Of a stretch of 24,154 nucleotides of DNA, positions 1 through 7,014 are shown piece after piece; position 1 is the stretch's first letter, and the number at the start of each line of letters is the position of its first letter. This DNA comes from a virus. A program made the translations under genes and the position numbers. The stretch lies in the IMG/VR virus record IMGVR_UViG_3300009152_000203, positions 1 through 24,154 of that record; one strand, written 5' to 3'. Below the pieces are notes generated by a model. That model was given only the letters and a program-made list of their open reading frames with translations, searched no databases and was not told the origin of the DNA.

Positions 1-258
1 ATTGCTTTGAATGTGGTAGTCACGGGCACTATTACCTATACGGTGCAGTACACGTTTGACGATGTGTTTGCTCCGGGGTACGACCCCGCCAATGGCAACT
101 GGACTAATCACCCAACGCTGGTGACAAAGACAGTTACTGCGGATTCAAACATTTCGTACCCTGTTCGCGGGATTCGGGTTATTTCCCCGGCGTCTCCTTC
201 GTCTTCTGGCACTGCTACTTTGACCATCATCCAAGGTGGTGGATCAGGTTTAGCATAA
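1..258 (+). CDS. C-terminal end of a phage structural protein (5' partial)
   Basis: The reading frame is open from the first base of the window and stops at 256-258, so the visible 85 codons are the end of a longer gene. A TTG at position 7 could be read as a start, but no ribosome-binding site can be seen and the frame continues upstream of it. The visible part is rich in Thr, Val, Ser and Gly with alternating hydrophobic residues, as in beta-sandwich virion proteins. It ends with a short flexible tail (IIQGGGSGLA). It lies 13 bases upstream of a fibre-type gene on the same strand, which suggests a tail or fibre-associated structural role. I do not recognise a named family and cannot say how much is missing. 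Confidence 0.7.
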   Translation: MALNVVVTGTITYTVQYTFDDVFAPGYDPANGNWTNHPTLVTKTVTADSNISYPVRGIRVISPASPSSSGTATLTIIQGGGSGLA

Positions 259-271
259 TTAAGGGGTTGCG

Positions 272-1405
272 ATGTCAGTTGTCCTTGCCGGAGAAAGCAG
301 CGGAATTGTCCTGCTTACAGAACCATTTTCTGGTGGTGTTACTACGGTTAGCTTTGGGTCTACGGGATTAACCCCCAATACCGCAACAGGCGGTGTAGTT
401 ACGGTAGCCGGTACTTTGGCTGTTGCTAGTGGTGGCACTGGAGTTACAGCGTCTTCTGGTGCAAACTCGGTAACTTTGCGTGACGCTAACGGAAACATCA
501 CTACCAACGCTACGTTCAACGGATTTACAAGTGTCGCCGCGTCTGGAACTTTAATCACGCTGACGGCGGCATCAACGCCTGTATATAACGTCACGGGTTC
601 TGGTGGACAAGTTATTCAGTTGCCAAACGCAACCACATTACCAAACGGCACAATCTTTTCGTTCAACAACAACCAGTCTAGCGGCGCAATAACCGTAAAT
701 AATGCTTCGTCTACGCTAGTTGTTTCTGTTCCTTCTGGCGGGTATGTAACAGTTGTTCTGTTATCAAATGCAACCTCTGCGGGCAGTTGGGACAGACATG
801 ACCAGACTCCTAGCAACACTTCGTGGTCAACGAATACCCTTGACTATCCCGGTTCTATTACGTCAGCAACGTGGAACGGGGTTGCAGTAGCTCCAAACAG
901 AGGTGGCACTGGCGTAGCAAATAACACAGCCAGCACGATTACCATATCTGGGGCTTTTGGAACAACACTTACGGTTTCCGGCACAACCGCTGTTACGTTG
1001 CCTACGACGGGAACACTTGCGACTCTAGCTGGAGCCGAGACGTTTACCAGTAAGACGCTGACCAACCCAACGATTACAAACTACACTGAAACCCGATATG
1101 CGGCGACGGTTACGGGTAATGCGATCACGCTTGATTTGACCAACGGAACCTTTCAAACCATTACGACAATGGTTGGAGCAAATGCGATCACGCTGCCTGC
1201 GGTTGCGAGTGGGAAGTCTTTGACGGTGCAGGTGCTGTACGCCTCGACGCCTACGACGTTGACGTTTGCCACGCCATCTGGAACGCTCAAGTGGCCCGGA
1301 GGCACGGCTCCAACAGCTACGCTGACCAACACAAAGTACGACTTCTACACCTTTATTTCTGATGGCACAAACTGGTACGGGATTCAATCAGGGGCAAACT
1401 TCTGA
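272..1405 (+). CDS. Tail fibre-like virion protein with GGTGV repeats
   Basis: This 377-residue protein is Thr/Ser/Gly/Val-rich, with no catalytic motifs and almost no Cys. It contains the fibre-type boxes ASGGTGV (about residue 53) and NRGGTGV (about residue 210). The same box recurs in the tail fibre at 9673-11334, and it is common in phage fibre shafts and side domains. The last roughly 95 residues are beta-rich, from LDLTNGTFQTI to a DGTNWYGIQSG ending, and look like a separate domain often seen at fibre ends. The start is ATG 272, preceded by AAGGGG at 261-266. The stop overlaps the next ATG by one base, so it should be translated together with the propeller gene. Its role would be outside the particle, on the tail. 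The fibre identity is inferred from composition and motifs. Confidence 0.7.
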   Translation: MSVVLAGESSGIVLLTEPFSGGVTTVSFGSTGLTPNTATGGVVTVAGTLAVASGGTGVTASSGANSVTLRDANGNITTNATFNGFTSVAASGTLITLTAASTPVYNVTGSGGQVIQLPNATTLPNGTIFSFNNNQSSGAITVNNASSTLVVSVPSGGYVTVVLLSNATSAGSWDRHDQTPSNTSWSTNTLDYPGSITSATWNGVAVAPNRGGTGVANNTASTITISGAFGTTLTVSGTTAVTLPTTGTLATLAGAETFTSKTLTNPTITNYTETRYAATVTGNAITLDLTNGTFQTITTMVGANAITLPAVASGKSLTVQVLYASTPTTLTFATPSGTLKWPGGTAPTATLTNTKYDFYTFISDGTNWYGIQSGANF

Positions 1406-2451
1406 TGTTTTCAACCAGTAAGTTTTTTAGAAAGCCTAGCAGCGGCGGCGCAAGTTCCTCTATTGTAGTGTCAAACAGTACAAGCCCATATATTTACGCA
1501 TTTCCTTGGGCTTCTGGTACTGGGTTTGGAACTAAATATGCAAATCCATCAGTTCTTCCATCTAGCGCCGCATACGCTGGCCCTAGCGTTGCATTTAGCA
1601 GTAGTGCAGTAGCCATTGCGTTTTTTGGGGCGTCACCATATATTAACGTTTACCCTTGGACTTCTAGTACTGGGTTTGGAACTAAATACGCAAACCCATC
1701 CCCAGTTATAGGCGGGGTAGCGATTGGTCCAAGATTTAATCCGGCTGAGAATGTTATTGCTATAGGAATTGATAGCTCTCCATATATTTCTGCTTATCTT
1801 TGGTCTGCTGGATTTGGGACTAAATACGCTAATCCATCTACGCTACCAACCGGTTATGGGGTAGAGGCAGCATTTAATTCTGCAGGGACTGCAATAGCAG
1901 TTGCTCACGGTACGTCTCCATATATTTCAACTTATCCTTGGTCTACTGGTTTTGGCACCAAATATGCAAACCCGTCGACCTTGCCGACTGGTACAGGAAA
2001 CGGCGTAGCATTTAGTCCTGCTGGTAATGTTATTGCAATAGCTCATCAGACGTCTCCATATATTACCGCCTACCCTTGGTCTGCTGGATTTGGGACTAAA
2101 TATGCAAACCCGGCTACATTGCCAGCTAGCAACGGAACCGCCGTAAACTTTAGTCCTTCAGGTAGTGCTATTGCAGTATCACATACTTTTTCTCCGGCTA
2201 TTCGAGTTTATGCTTGGTCTTCTGGAAGCGGCTTTGGAACTTTATATACAGGCCCATCTCCTACAATATCAAGCGATTCATACAGTGCTGCGTTTAATGC
2301 TGCTGGCACTGATATTTGCATAGGAATAGCTACTTCACCTTTTGGGGTTGCTGCGCACCCTTGGTCAGACGCTACTGGTTTTGGAACTAAATATGCAGCC
2401 CCAGTTGGTCTGAACACTGGTGCAACAGCGGGCATAAGATTTTCACCTTAA
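1405..2451 (+). CDS. Seven-repeat beta-propeller virion protein
   Basis: After a 26-residue leader, the 348 residues consist of seven repeats of 46-50 residues, starting at residues 27, 77, 125, 171, 217, 263 and 311. The consensus opening is SPYIxxYPWSxGFGTKYANP, followed by a variable turn and a strand pair such as AFSPAGNVIAIAH. This is the layout of WD40-like blades. The seventh repeat ends at FSP and lacks its last strand. Residues 16-26 (ASSSIVVSNST) match the missing segment and would close the ring. No enzyme residues are evident, so a binding or decoration role on the tail is the likely job. The gene starts at ATG 1405 in a TGATG overlap with the fibre gene before it. It is visibly AT-richer than most of the window (22 G+C in 60 bases at 1741-1800, counted by hand), which may indicate separate acquisition. 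No symbol is known to me. Confidence 0.85.
   Translation: MFSTSKFFRKPSSGGASSSIVVSNSTSPYIYAFPWASGTGFGTKYANPSVLPSSAAYAGPSVAFSSSAVAIAFFGASPYINVYPWTSSTGFGTKYANPSPVIGGVAIGPRFNPAENVIAIGIDSSPYISAYLWSAGFGTKYANPSTLPTGYGVEAAFNSAGTAIAVAHGTSPYISTYPWSTGFGTKYANPSTLPTGTGNGVAFSPAGNVIAIAHQTSPYITAYPWSAGFGTKYANPATLPASNGTAVNFSPSGSAIAVSHTFSPAIRVYAWSSGSGFGTLYTGPSPTISSDSYSAAFNAAGTDICIGIATSPFGVAAHPWSDATGFGTKYAAPVGLNTGATAGIRFSP
1483..2448 (+). repeat. Seven tandem propeller blade repeats
   Basis: Degenerate direct repeats of 138-150 bases begin at 1483, 1633, 1777, 1915, 2053, 2191 and 2335. The best-kept DNA segment encodes GFGTKYANP, and it varies at third positions between copies. The copies are therefore old enough to have diverged in DNA while the peptide was kept. 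The middle three units are exactly 46 codons each. Confidence 0.9.
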
Positions 2452-2466
2452 CTAAAAGGAACTTTA

Positions 2467-2832
2467 ATGGTCACCGACCAAGAACATCTGAACAACCTCA
2501 TTGTTGCCGCTTTTGGCCGTGAGATGGAAATCTATCAGTATCAAATCAACGTAGACAACTACGCCGTGATGCTTGCTGCACTACCGCAGGAAAGCTGGCC
2601 GGATGATTTGGTTCAGTACAAAGAGGCTGCTATTGACAAGTTGCCTGAAAGCCTTGATGATGATGCTGTACTTACTATTTCTGAGCATCAATATCGGGAC
2701 AGAATCCGCAATCTGCTACGCACGGAAAAGGTAGAGCAGAGCAAAGCCACCCGAGTTCGTGATGCGCTCAAGGCACAGATTGGTACGGACTATGACACCC
2801 TTGTGGCTGCGTACAAAGCTAACCAGCAGTAA
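2467..2832 (+). CDS. Hypothetical phage protein, 121 aa, mostly helical
   Basis: I do not recognise this family with confidence. The protein is acidic at the front and basic toward the end, and largely helical by composition. It has a Glu/Gln/Tyr-rich segment (FGREMEIYQYQIN, about residues 16-28), a central acidic stretch ending in LDDDAVL, and a charged C-terminal helix (LRTEKVEQSKATRVRDALKAQIG). There is no signal peptide or membrane segment. The start is ATG 2467 with AAGGA at 2456-2460, six bases away. It sits between the propeller gene and a small basic protein gene, two bases upstream of the latter. A role in tail or fibre assembly is possible from position alone. Confidence 0.75.
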   Translation: MVTDQEHLNNLIVAAFGREMEIYQYQINVDNYAVMLAALPQESWPDDLVQYKEAAIDKLPESLDDDAVLTISEHQYRDRIRNLLRTEKVEQSKATRVRDALKAQIGTDYDTLVAAYKANQQ

Positions 2833-2834
2833 TC

Positions 2835-3095
2835 ATGGCTAAATCTCCTGCATGGCAAAGAGCAGAAGGAAAGGACCCCAAGGGGGGTCTGAATGCGAAG
2901 GGACGCGCGTCCGCGAAATCACAAGGGATGAACTTAAAGCCCCCCGCCCCGAAACCAAAAACGAAAGAAGACGCCGGGAGAAGGAAGAGCTTCTGTTCGA
3001 GAATGGAAGGCATGAAGTCGAAACTTACCTCAGCGAAAACAGCCAAAGACCCAAACAGCCGGATTAACAAAAGCCTGAGGAAGTGGGCATGTTAA
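2835..3095 (+). CDS. Small highly basic phage protein (DUF6321-like)
   Basis: This 86-residue protein has 23 Lys/Arg against 6 Asp/Glu by hand count. It begins with PAWQRAEGKDPKGGLNAKGR and later has RRKSFCSRMEGMK and a C-terminal LRKWAC. I recall this arrangement (PAWQ... GGLNAKGRAS... KSFCxRM... RKWxC) as a small protein common in marine and freshwater phages, filed as DUF6321. The number is from memory. Function is unknown; the strong positive charge would suit contact with DNA or an acidic protein surface. It starts two bases after the preceding stop and overlaps the nuclease gene downstream by seven bases. The two cysteines are at residues 54 and 86. Confidence 0.8.
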   Translation: MAKSPAWQRAEGKDPKGGLNAKGRASAKSQGMNLKPPAPKPKTKEDAGRRKSFCSRMEGMKSKLTSAKTAKDPNSRINKSLRKWAC

Positions 3096-3529
3096 ACACA
3101 AAACGTGACTGGGGAAGAGTTCCCAAAGCTCCTGACGGGCAGGGAAGATATCGTTGTAGCAAATGCAAAGAGTGGAAACTTCCAACCGCGTTTAATAAAA
3201 ACAAGACCCAAACTTCGGGCTTGTCGTATGCGTGTAAATCTTGCACAAAAGTAGAAGTGCGTAAGTACAACTTACCCGCAAAGTATGGTATATCTGCGGC
3301 TCAGTTTGCTGAAAAACTTTTGGCGCAAGGCGGAAAATGTGCGTGTTGCTCCGTAGCGTTTGATATCGAAGGAAAAATATCAGACCGCCCTTGCGTAGAC
3401 CATAACCACATCACCAATGAAGTTCGTGATTTGCTGTGCAGTCGGTGTAATTTGGCGGCTGGAAATGTGGGTGACAGCTCTTCTCGTGCTGAACAGTTGA
3501 TGTCATACTTGAAAAAGTGGAAGTGCTGA
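3089..3529 (+). CDS. Endonuclease VII-like HNH/His-Me finger nuclease (copy 1)
   Basis: This 146-residue protein carries the recombination endonuclease VII pattern: C84-x2-C87, then VDHNH with D104-H105, then C117-x2-C120 followed directly by N121. In the T4 gp49 family the cysteines bind structural zinc, and the Asp-His and Asn positions form the metal-dependent active site that cuts Holliday junctions and other branched DNA. An extra N-terminal pair of CxxC motifs (C23/C26 and C49/C52) could form a second zinc site. I chose ATG 3089 over GTG 3083 because GAGGAAG at 3077-3083 is correctly spaced before the ATG. The gene overlaps the preceding small basic gene. Likely jobs are debranching DNA before packaging or acting as a selfish endonuclease; the sequence does not decide between them. 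A second, divergent copy is at 12011-12451. Confidence 0.85.
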   Translation: MLNTKRDWGRVPKAPDGQGRYRCSKCKEWKLPTAFNKNKTQTSGLSYACKSCTKVEVRKYNLPAKYGISAAQFAEKLLAQGGKCACCSVAFDIEGKISDRPCVDHNHITNEVRDLLCSRCNLAAGNVGDSSSRAEQLMSYLKKWKC

Positions 3530-3530
3530 G

Positions 3531-3767
3531 ATGGAACATACTATTTGGAACGCAGTTCTTTCGGTAGGCGTCAGCGTTGCGGGATTCTTCCTCAAGAGCG
3601 TCTTCGACGAGGTAAAACGCCTTCAAGTACTGATTAACAAGACCCGCGAAGAGATCGCCAAAGAGTACGTTACCAAGACACAACTAGACGCAGACATCAA
3701 CCGCATCTTTGACCGCCTTGATCGTCTTGAAAGTAAGATTGATCGGCTTATGGAGCAGCACAAGTGA
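3531..3767 (+). CDS. Small membrane-anchored coiled-coil protein
   Basis: This 78-residue protein has one hydrophobic N-terminal segment (about residues 5-22, ending SVAGFFLKSVF). A long charged helix follows, with Leu/Ile heptad spacing to the end (INRIFDRLDRLESKIDRLMEQ). The topology fits an inner-membrane anchor with a coiled coil on one side. This resembles inner-membrane spanins (Rz type) or the XhlA/holin-accessory class, though XhlA usually carries its membrane segment at the other end. I see no lipoprotein partner. The gene starts one base after the nuclease stop, and its own stop overlaps the next GTG start (GTGA), so the two are probably translationally coupled. The lysis genes proper are 9 kb downstream, which weakens the spanin reading. 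Confidence 0.7.
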   Translation: MEHTIWNAVLSVGVSVAGFFLKSVFDEVKRLQVLINKTREEIAKEYVTKTQLDADINRIFDRLDRLESKIDRLMEQHK

Positions 3768-5143
3768 GAAAGCTCAAAAAATTTAAGCGCTACGATGAAG
3801 GCGGAGCCGTAGGCGCAGGTTCGGGCGATCCGTTTTCATACACGGATTTTAGCAACCGTGCTCGCAATCTTCGCAAACCATCTGAAGCTGCGGAAATTGA
3901 CGACTCGCGAGAGCGTTACGCTTCGACTTCAGCGTCGGGGATGATGAATCCCTCCCTACGTCCGGGGCAAGGTAGACGGCGCGATGACGGCGATGGAGAA
4001 CCTGCAAAAGCACCCCCACCTTCGGGGCGCAGAGAAATTCCTCCAACGCCTCTAACTAAAGAGGAAGAACGTGCGGACTCTGATAAAGGCGCGGAATCTA
4101 GCAGCGTTACTATCGCCGGGGATGCTAAAAAAGCAGAAAAGTACCGCCAGTCTTTGATGCCGGTCAGCAAACCCAAACCCAAGCCACCGGCCCCTGCCGC
4201 TGAAAAAACTCCAGCCGCATCTTCTAAACCTAGCTATGTAGGAGCGGATGATAGCGACGATAGCGTCGACACCAAGAAGAAGAATGAGCTAGAACGGCTC
4301 AAGCGAGTTGGTAGTGGTGCTGTCGAACAGACCATGATGGGTCCGGTTGAGACCATTGCTCTTGGGGCTTCCAAGCTCCCAGCCATGGCCCGTGCTGGTT
4401 TTGGTGCGGCTAGAAAAGCGTATGATGAGTTCACCAAACCAGCGCCCAAAGAAGCTCCTAGGACTGAACCAAAACTAGACTCAAAGCCAGCGCCCAAACA
4501 GGGTGAGTTGTTTGACGCCAAGGGCAATCCCACTGCGGAAGCCACGCGGGTATCTCCAAAGAGAGAACCTAAGCAGGGCAAACTATTTGACGACGAAGGT
4601 AATGTTACCGCTGAAGCTGCACGCAGCGGTCCTAAACCCGCGCCAAAAGAAGCTCCTAAAGCTGAACCAAAAGCCGAAACCAAGTCTGGCGCTATCCAGC
4701 CAACTGGCAAGGGACCTTCCGAAGCCGGTAAGAAGTTAATGGAAAAAGGCAGAGGTTCTTTGAAGGACCAAGCCATGGAAGCTGTTAACAAGCAACGGGT
4801 AGCAACTAAAGATCCTCGCGGAACCGTGCGGCCCGAACCCAAAACTATCAAACCAACTGGTAAAGGGGTTTCCAAAGCCGGTAAAGAATTAATGGATCGG
4901 GCTAACAACCGTAGTTCGACCATCCTAGAAAAAGAACGCAAACCCGATCTTGCAATGCAAGAGTATATTTCTGGTAGGGAAACGGCTCGTAATCGCGTAA
5001 AGGACTTGTCGGACGACGGGTTATCCGCTGAGAGGTACGCGAACAAGAAAGGTGGCAAGATCCCGGCCTTTAAGAAAGGCGGTCTGGTCGGTCGCGCAGA
5101 CGGTTGCGCACAACGTGGTAAAACCAAAGGCAGGATGGTGTAA
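3764..5143 (+). CDS. Long disordered, Lys/Pro-rich virion-associated protein
   Basis: This is a 459-residue low-complexity protein rich in Lys, Pro, Ala, Glu and Gly, probably disordered apart from a hydrophobic Ala/Gly stretch near residues 185-225. Two internal duplications are visible: PKQGxLFDxxGNxTAEAxR occurs twice (about residues 245-290), and PTGKGxSxAGKxLM occurs twice. The N-terminus has RYDEGGAV, and the C-terminus has AFKKGGLV followed by DGCAQRGKTKGRMV. The GG box and the DGCAQRGKTK peptide recur in neighbouring proteins. The start is a GTG at 3764, inside a GTGA overlap with the previous stop; an upstream ATG in frame is absent. The stop overlaps the next ATG (TAATG). Function is unknown; a scaffold, linker or internal virion role is a guess from composition. 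Confidence 0.75.
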   Translation: MRKLKKFKRYDEGGAVGAGSGDPFSYTDFSNRARNLRKPSEAAEIDDSRERYASTSASGMMNPSLRPGQGRRRDDGDGEPAKAPPPSGRREIPPTPLTKEEERADSDKGAESSSVTIAGDAKKAEKYRQSLMPVSKPKPKPPAPAAEKTPAASSKPSYVGADDSDDSVDTKKKNELERLKRVGSGAVEQTMMGPVETIALGASKLPAMARAGFGAARKAYDEFTKPAPKEAPRTEPKLDSKPAPKQGELFDAKGNPTAEATRVSPKREPKQGKLFDDEGNVTAEAARSGPKPAPKEAPKAEPKAETKSGAIQPTGKGPSEAGKKLMEKGRGSLKDQAMEAVNKQRVATKDPRGTVRPEPKTIKPTGKGVSKAGKELMDRANNRSSTILEKERKPDLAMQEYISGRETARNRVKDLSDDGLSAERYANKKGGKIPAFKKGGLVGRADGCAQRGKTKGRMV

Positions 5144-5481
5144 TGCCTAGCACCAGCAAGAAACAGCACAATTTCATGGAGGCGATTGCCCATTCGCCTT
5201 CGTTTGCTAAGAAAGCTGGTGTGCCCCAGTCCGTAGGTAAAGACTTTTCAGCGGCTGACAAAGGCCGCAAATTCTCCAAAGGTGGTGAAATGGCTGAATC
5301 GAAAGCAATGATTGGCAAAGAACTGTCCTTCATGAAAAAGAAGGGCGCTCCAGCCTCTATGATCAAACACGAGAAAGCGGAAGCTAAAGGCTACGCCAAG
5401 GGCGGCTCGATTGACGGCTGCGCTCAACGTGGCAAGACCAAACTCAAGCGGCCCAAGATGGCTGGCGGCGGTATGTGCTGA
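5143..5481 (+). CDS. Small basic phage protein with KQHNFM start and DGCAQRGKTK tag
   Basis: This 112-residue, Lys- and Gly-rich protein has a conserved-looking N-terminal module (STSKKQHNFMEAIAHSPSFA, then VGKDFSAADKG) that I recall from many uncultured phages without a known function. A middle helix carries KAMIGKELSFMKKKGAPASM. The C-terminal part holds two GG boxes (KFSKGGEM, GYAKGGSI) and the peptide DGCAQRGKTK at 5413-5442, then ends MAGGGMC. The tag is identical in amino acids to that at the end of the preceding protein but differs at four synonymous codon positions. The start overlaps the previous stop by one base, and the stop overlaps the next ATG by one base. Probably a virion component by context. 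Confidence 0.8.
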   Translation: MPSTSKKQHNFMEAIAHSPSFAKKAGVPQSVGKDFSAADKGRKFSKGGEMAESKAMIGKELSFMKKKGAPASMIKHEKAEAKGYAKGGSIDGCAQRGKTKLKRPKMAGGGMC

Positions 5482-5732
5482 TGTTAGCCAGCCGTGGGAT
5501 GGGGAAGATTGACCCATCCAAAATGCCCGGTAAGAAGAAGATCACCCGCAAGGATGATCCGAATCAGGTAGCCATGTACGCTGAAGGCGGGCATGTTGGT
5601 CTGTACGACAACATTAACGCCAAACGTAAACGTATCGCCCAAGGCTCTGGCGAAAAGATGAGGAAGCCCGGAGCCAAGGGCGCTCCTTCCAAGCAAGACT
5701 TTATCGACTCTGCTAAGACGGCGAAAAAATGA
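5481..5732 (+). CDS. Small basic phage protein, GMGxIxPSKMP family
   Basis: This 83-residue basic protein contains RGMGKIDPSKMPGKKKITRK near its start, followed by a GG box (MYAEGGHVG). It ends in a Lys/Gly-rich tail with GAPSKQDFIDSAKTAKK. I recall proteins with GMGxIxPSKMP and a Tyr-x-x-GG box from related phage clusters; function is unknown. I chose ATG 5481, which overlaps the previous stop as TGATG. GTG 5475 would extend it by two residues, and ATG 5499 (MGKIDPSKM) is a shorter option. The stop lies in an ATGA overlap with the following adaptor-like gene, directly after a run of six A. Confidence 0.75.
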   Translation: MLASRGMGKIDPSKMPGKKKITRKDDPNQVAMYAEGGHVGLYDNINAKRKRIAQGSGEKMRKPGAKGAPSKQDFIDSAKTAKK

Positions 5733-6439
5733 CAGTATCCGGGGTCGCCAACTTTGACATGAACTTCACGGAACTCGCTGAAGAAGCGTGGGAACGTGCA
5801 GGGCGTGAGATGCGTACCGGCTATGATCTTCGGACGGCGCGGCGTAGTGCCAACATCATGATGGCTGAATGGGCTAACCGTGGTATCAACATGTGGACGA
5901 TTGAGTCTGGCTCAATCCCTTTGGTCCAAGGTACGGCAACGTACAACCTACCGGCGGACACGGTAGACCTGCTAGAGCATGTAATCCGTACGGGGTCAGG
6001 CAACTCTGCTACTCAAGCGGATCTAACCATCACGCGCATTAGCGTCTCAACATACGCGACTATTCCAAACAAACTTAGTCAAGCGCGTCCAATCCAAGTC
6101 TATATTGACCGCAAGCAAGCTATTCCGACTATCACCGTCTGGCCTATTCCAGATCAAGGTCCAAGCGGTAGCCCCTACTACACATTTGTCTATTGGCGGT
6201 TGCGTCGGATGGACAACATCGACACAGGTAGCAACACGGCTGATGTGAACTTCCGTTTCTTACCCTGCCTTACCGCAGGGCTGGCTTACTATATAGCCAT
6301 GAAGATCCCTGAGGGGGCGCAACGCCTTGATATGCTAAAGACTGAATATGAGTATCAATGGGGGTTAGCGGCTTCTGAGGACCGGGAAAAAGCAGCGGAT
6401 CGTTTTGTACCTAGACAGTATTTTATCGGTAGCAGCTAA
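5729..6439 (+). CDS. Tail adaptor / tubular protein A-like (T7 gp11, P22 gp4 type)
   Basis: This 236-residue protein opens with a helical stretch (LAEEAWERAGREMRTGYDL then RTARRSANIMMAEWANRG). A beta-rich middle contains a GTATYNLPADTVDLLE segment and a TVWPIPDQG segment. It ends with a helical region, MKIPEGAQRLDMLKTEYEYQWGLA split by short loops. This helix-beta-helix layout and length are typical of head-to-tail adaptor proteins that sit under the portal in short-tailed phages, such as T7 gp11 and P22 gp4. The match is by pattern memory. It begins in an ATGA overlap and ends in a TAATG overlap, so its dosage is probably tied to its neighbours. A second, shorter adaptor-like protein is encoded at 7280-7930; the two may form different rings or one may be misassigned. 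Confidence 0.6.
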   Translation: MTVSGVANFDMNFTELAEEAWERAGREMRTGYDLRTARRSANIMMAEWANRGINMWTIESGSIPLVQGTATYNLPADTVDLLEHVIRTGSGNSATQADLTITRISVSTYATIPNKLSQARPIQVYIDRKQAIPTITVWPIPDQGPSGSPYYTFVYWRLRRMDNIDTGSNTADVNFRFLPCLTAGLAYYIAMKIPEGAQRLDMLKTEYEYQWGLAASEDREKAADRFVPRQYFIGSS

Positions 6440-6828
6440 TGGGTAATCGGTTCGCCTCTGGCAAGATCGCTATTGCCGAATGCGACATGTGCGGGTTTCG
6501 GTACAAGTTAAAGGATCTCAAAAAGCTAGTAGTTAAGACAAAGCTAGTCAACATCAAGGTCTGCCCTCAGTGTTGGACGCCGGATCAGCCACAGCTACAG
6601 CTTGGTATGTATCCGATTGACGATCCTCAGGCACTGCGGGAACCTCGTAAAGACCTTAGTTACTATCAGTCTGGTACAAACGTGATTGGGTTTCCGTCAG
6701 AAGGCAGTAGAATTTTTCAGTGGGGTTGGAATCCAGTTGGCGGATCTAGGGGGTTTGATGATCCTTTGACGCCAAACTACTTGGTTGCAACGACATACGT
6801 TGGTACAGTAACGGTTACGACATCATAG
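6439..6828 (+). CDS. Zinc-ribbon phage protein
   Basis: This 129-residue protein carries two CxxC knuckles, C15-DM-C18 and C42-PQ-C45, separated by a Lys-rich beta segment (KLKDLKKLVVKTKLVNIKV). The pattern is a zinc ribbon. After it comes a conserved-looking QPQLQLGMYPIDDPQALREP segment and a beta/Gly-rich tail with FQWGWNPVGGSRGF. I recall this as a small zinc-binding protein found beside adaptor genes in uncultured phages; its function is not established to my knowledge. It could be a structural plug or nucleic acid-binding accessory protein of the tail or vertex. The start overlaps the adaptor-like stop by one base; the stop is nine bases before the next ATG. Confidence 0.75.
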   Translation: MGNRFASGKIAIAECDMCGFRYKLKDLKKLVVKTKLVNIKVCPQCWTPDQPQLQLGMYPIDDPQALREPRKDLSYYQSGTNVIGFPSEGSRIFQWGWNPVGGSRGFDDPLTPNYLVATTYVGTVTVTTS

Positions 6829-6837
6829 GAGTCCGTG

Positions 6838-7014
6838 ATGGACAAGAAAGAAGTTAAAGCTATCGCGGACACGGAAGTCCGTGCTCACGAGAAGAAAATG
6901 CACCCCGGCGCAAAAAAGATGAAAGCCGGTGGCCCGACCACGGACGACCGCATGAAGTACGGGAAGAATTTGTCTCGTGCCATGAACCAGCGCAGCGGCG
7001 CGAGGGGGCGGTAA
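6838..7014 (+). CDS. 58-residue basic phage protein
   Basis: This is a short gene in an otherwise unexplained gap. ATG 6838 is preceded by AGGAG at 6827-6831 with ideal spacing, and its TAA overlaps the following ATG by one base. The protein starts MDKKEVKAIADTEVRAHEKK, then has MHPGAKKMKAGGPTT and a C-terminal YGKNLSRAMNQRSGARGR. By hand count it has 16 Lys/Arg against 7 Asp/Glu. I recall small phage proteins with the same order: EVKxIAxxEVxxHEKxMH, a GGxT box, then a GxNLARxxNQR helix. Function is unknown. The good ribosome site, coupling and recalled family make it a real gene despite its size. Confidence 0.8.
   Translation: MDKKEVKAIADTEVRAHEKKMHPGAKKMKAGGPTTDDRMKYGKNLSRAMNQRSGARGR

Noticed and set aside
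2852-3067. Alternative + strand frame inside the small basic protein gene
   Set aside because: It is a shadow of the Lys/Arg-rich gene. It lacks a ribosome site, and the known-looking motifs (PAWQ, GGLNAKGR, RKWAC) are all in the other frame.
4234-5193. Long antisense open frame (319 codons) opposite the 459-aa disordered protein
   Set aside because: It mirrors the Lys/Pro/Ala-rich sense sequence, giving Leu/Ser/Phe-rich low complexity. It has no ribosome site, and no other gene lies on the minus strand.
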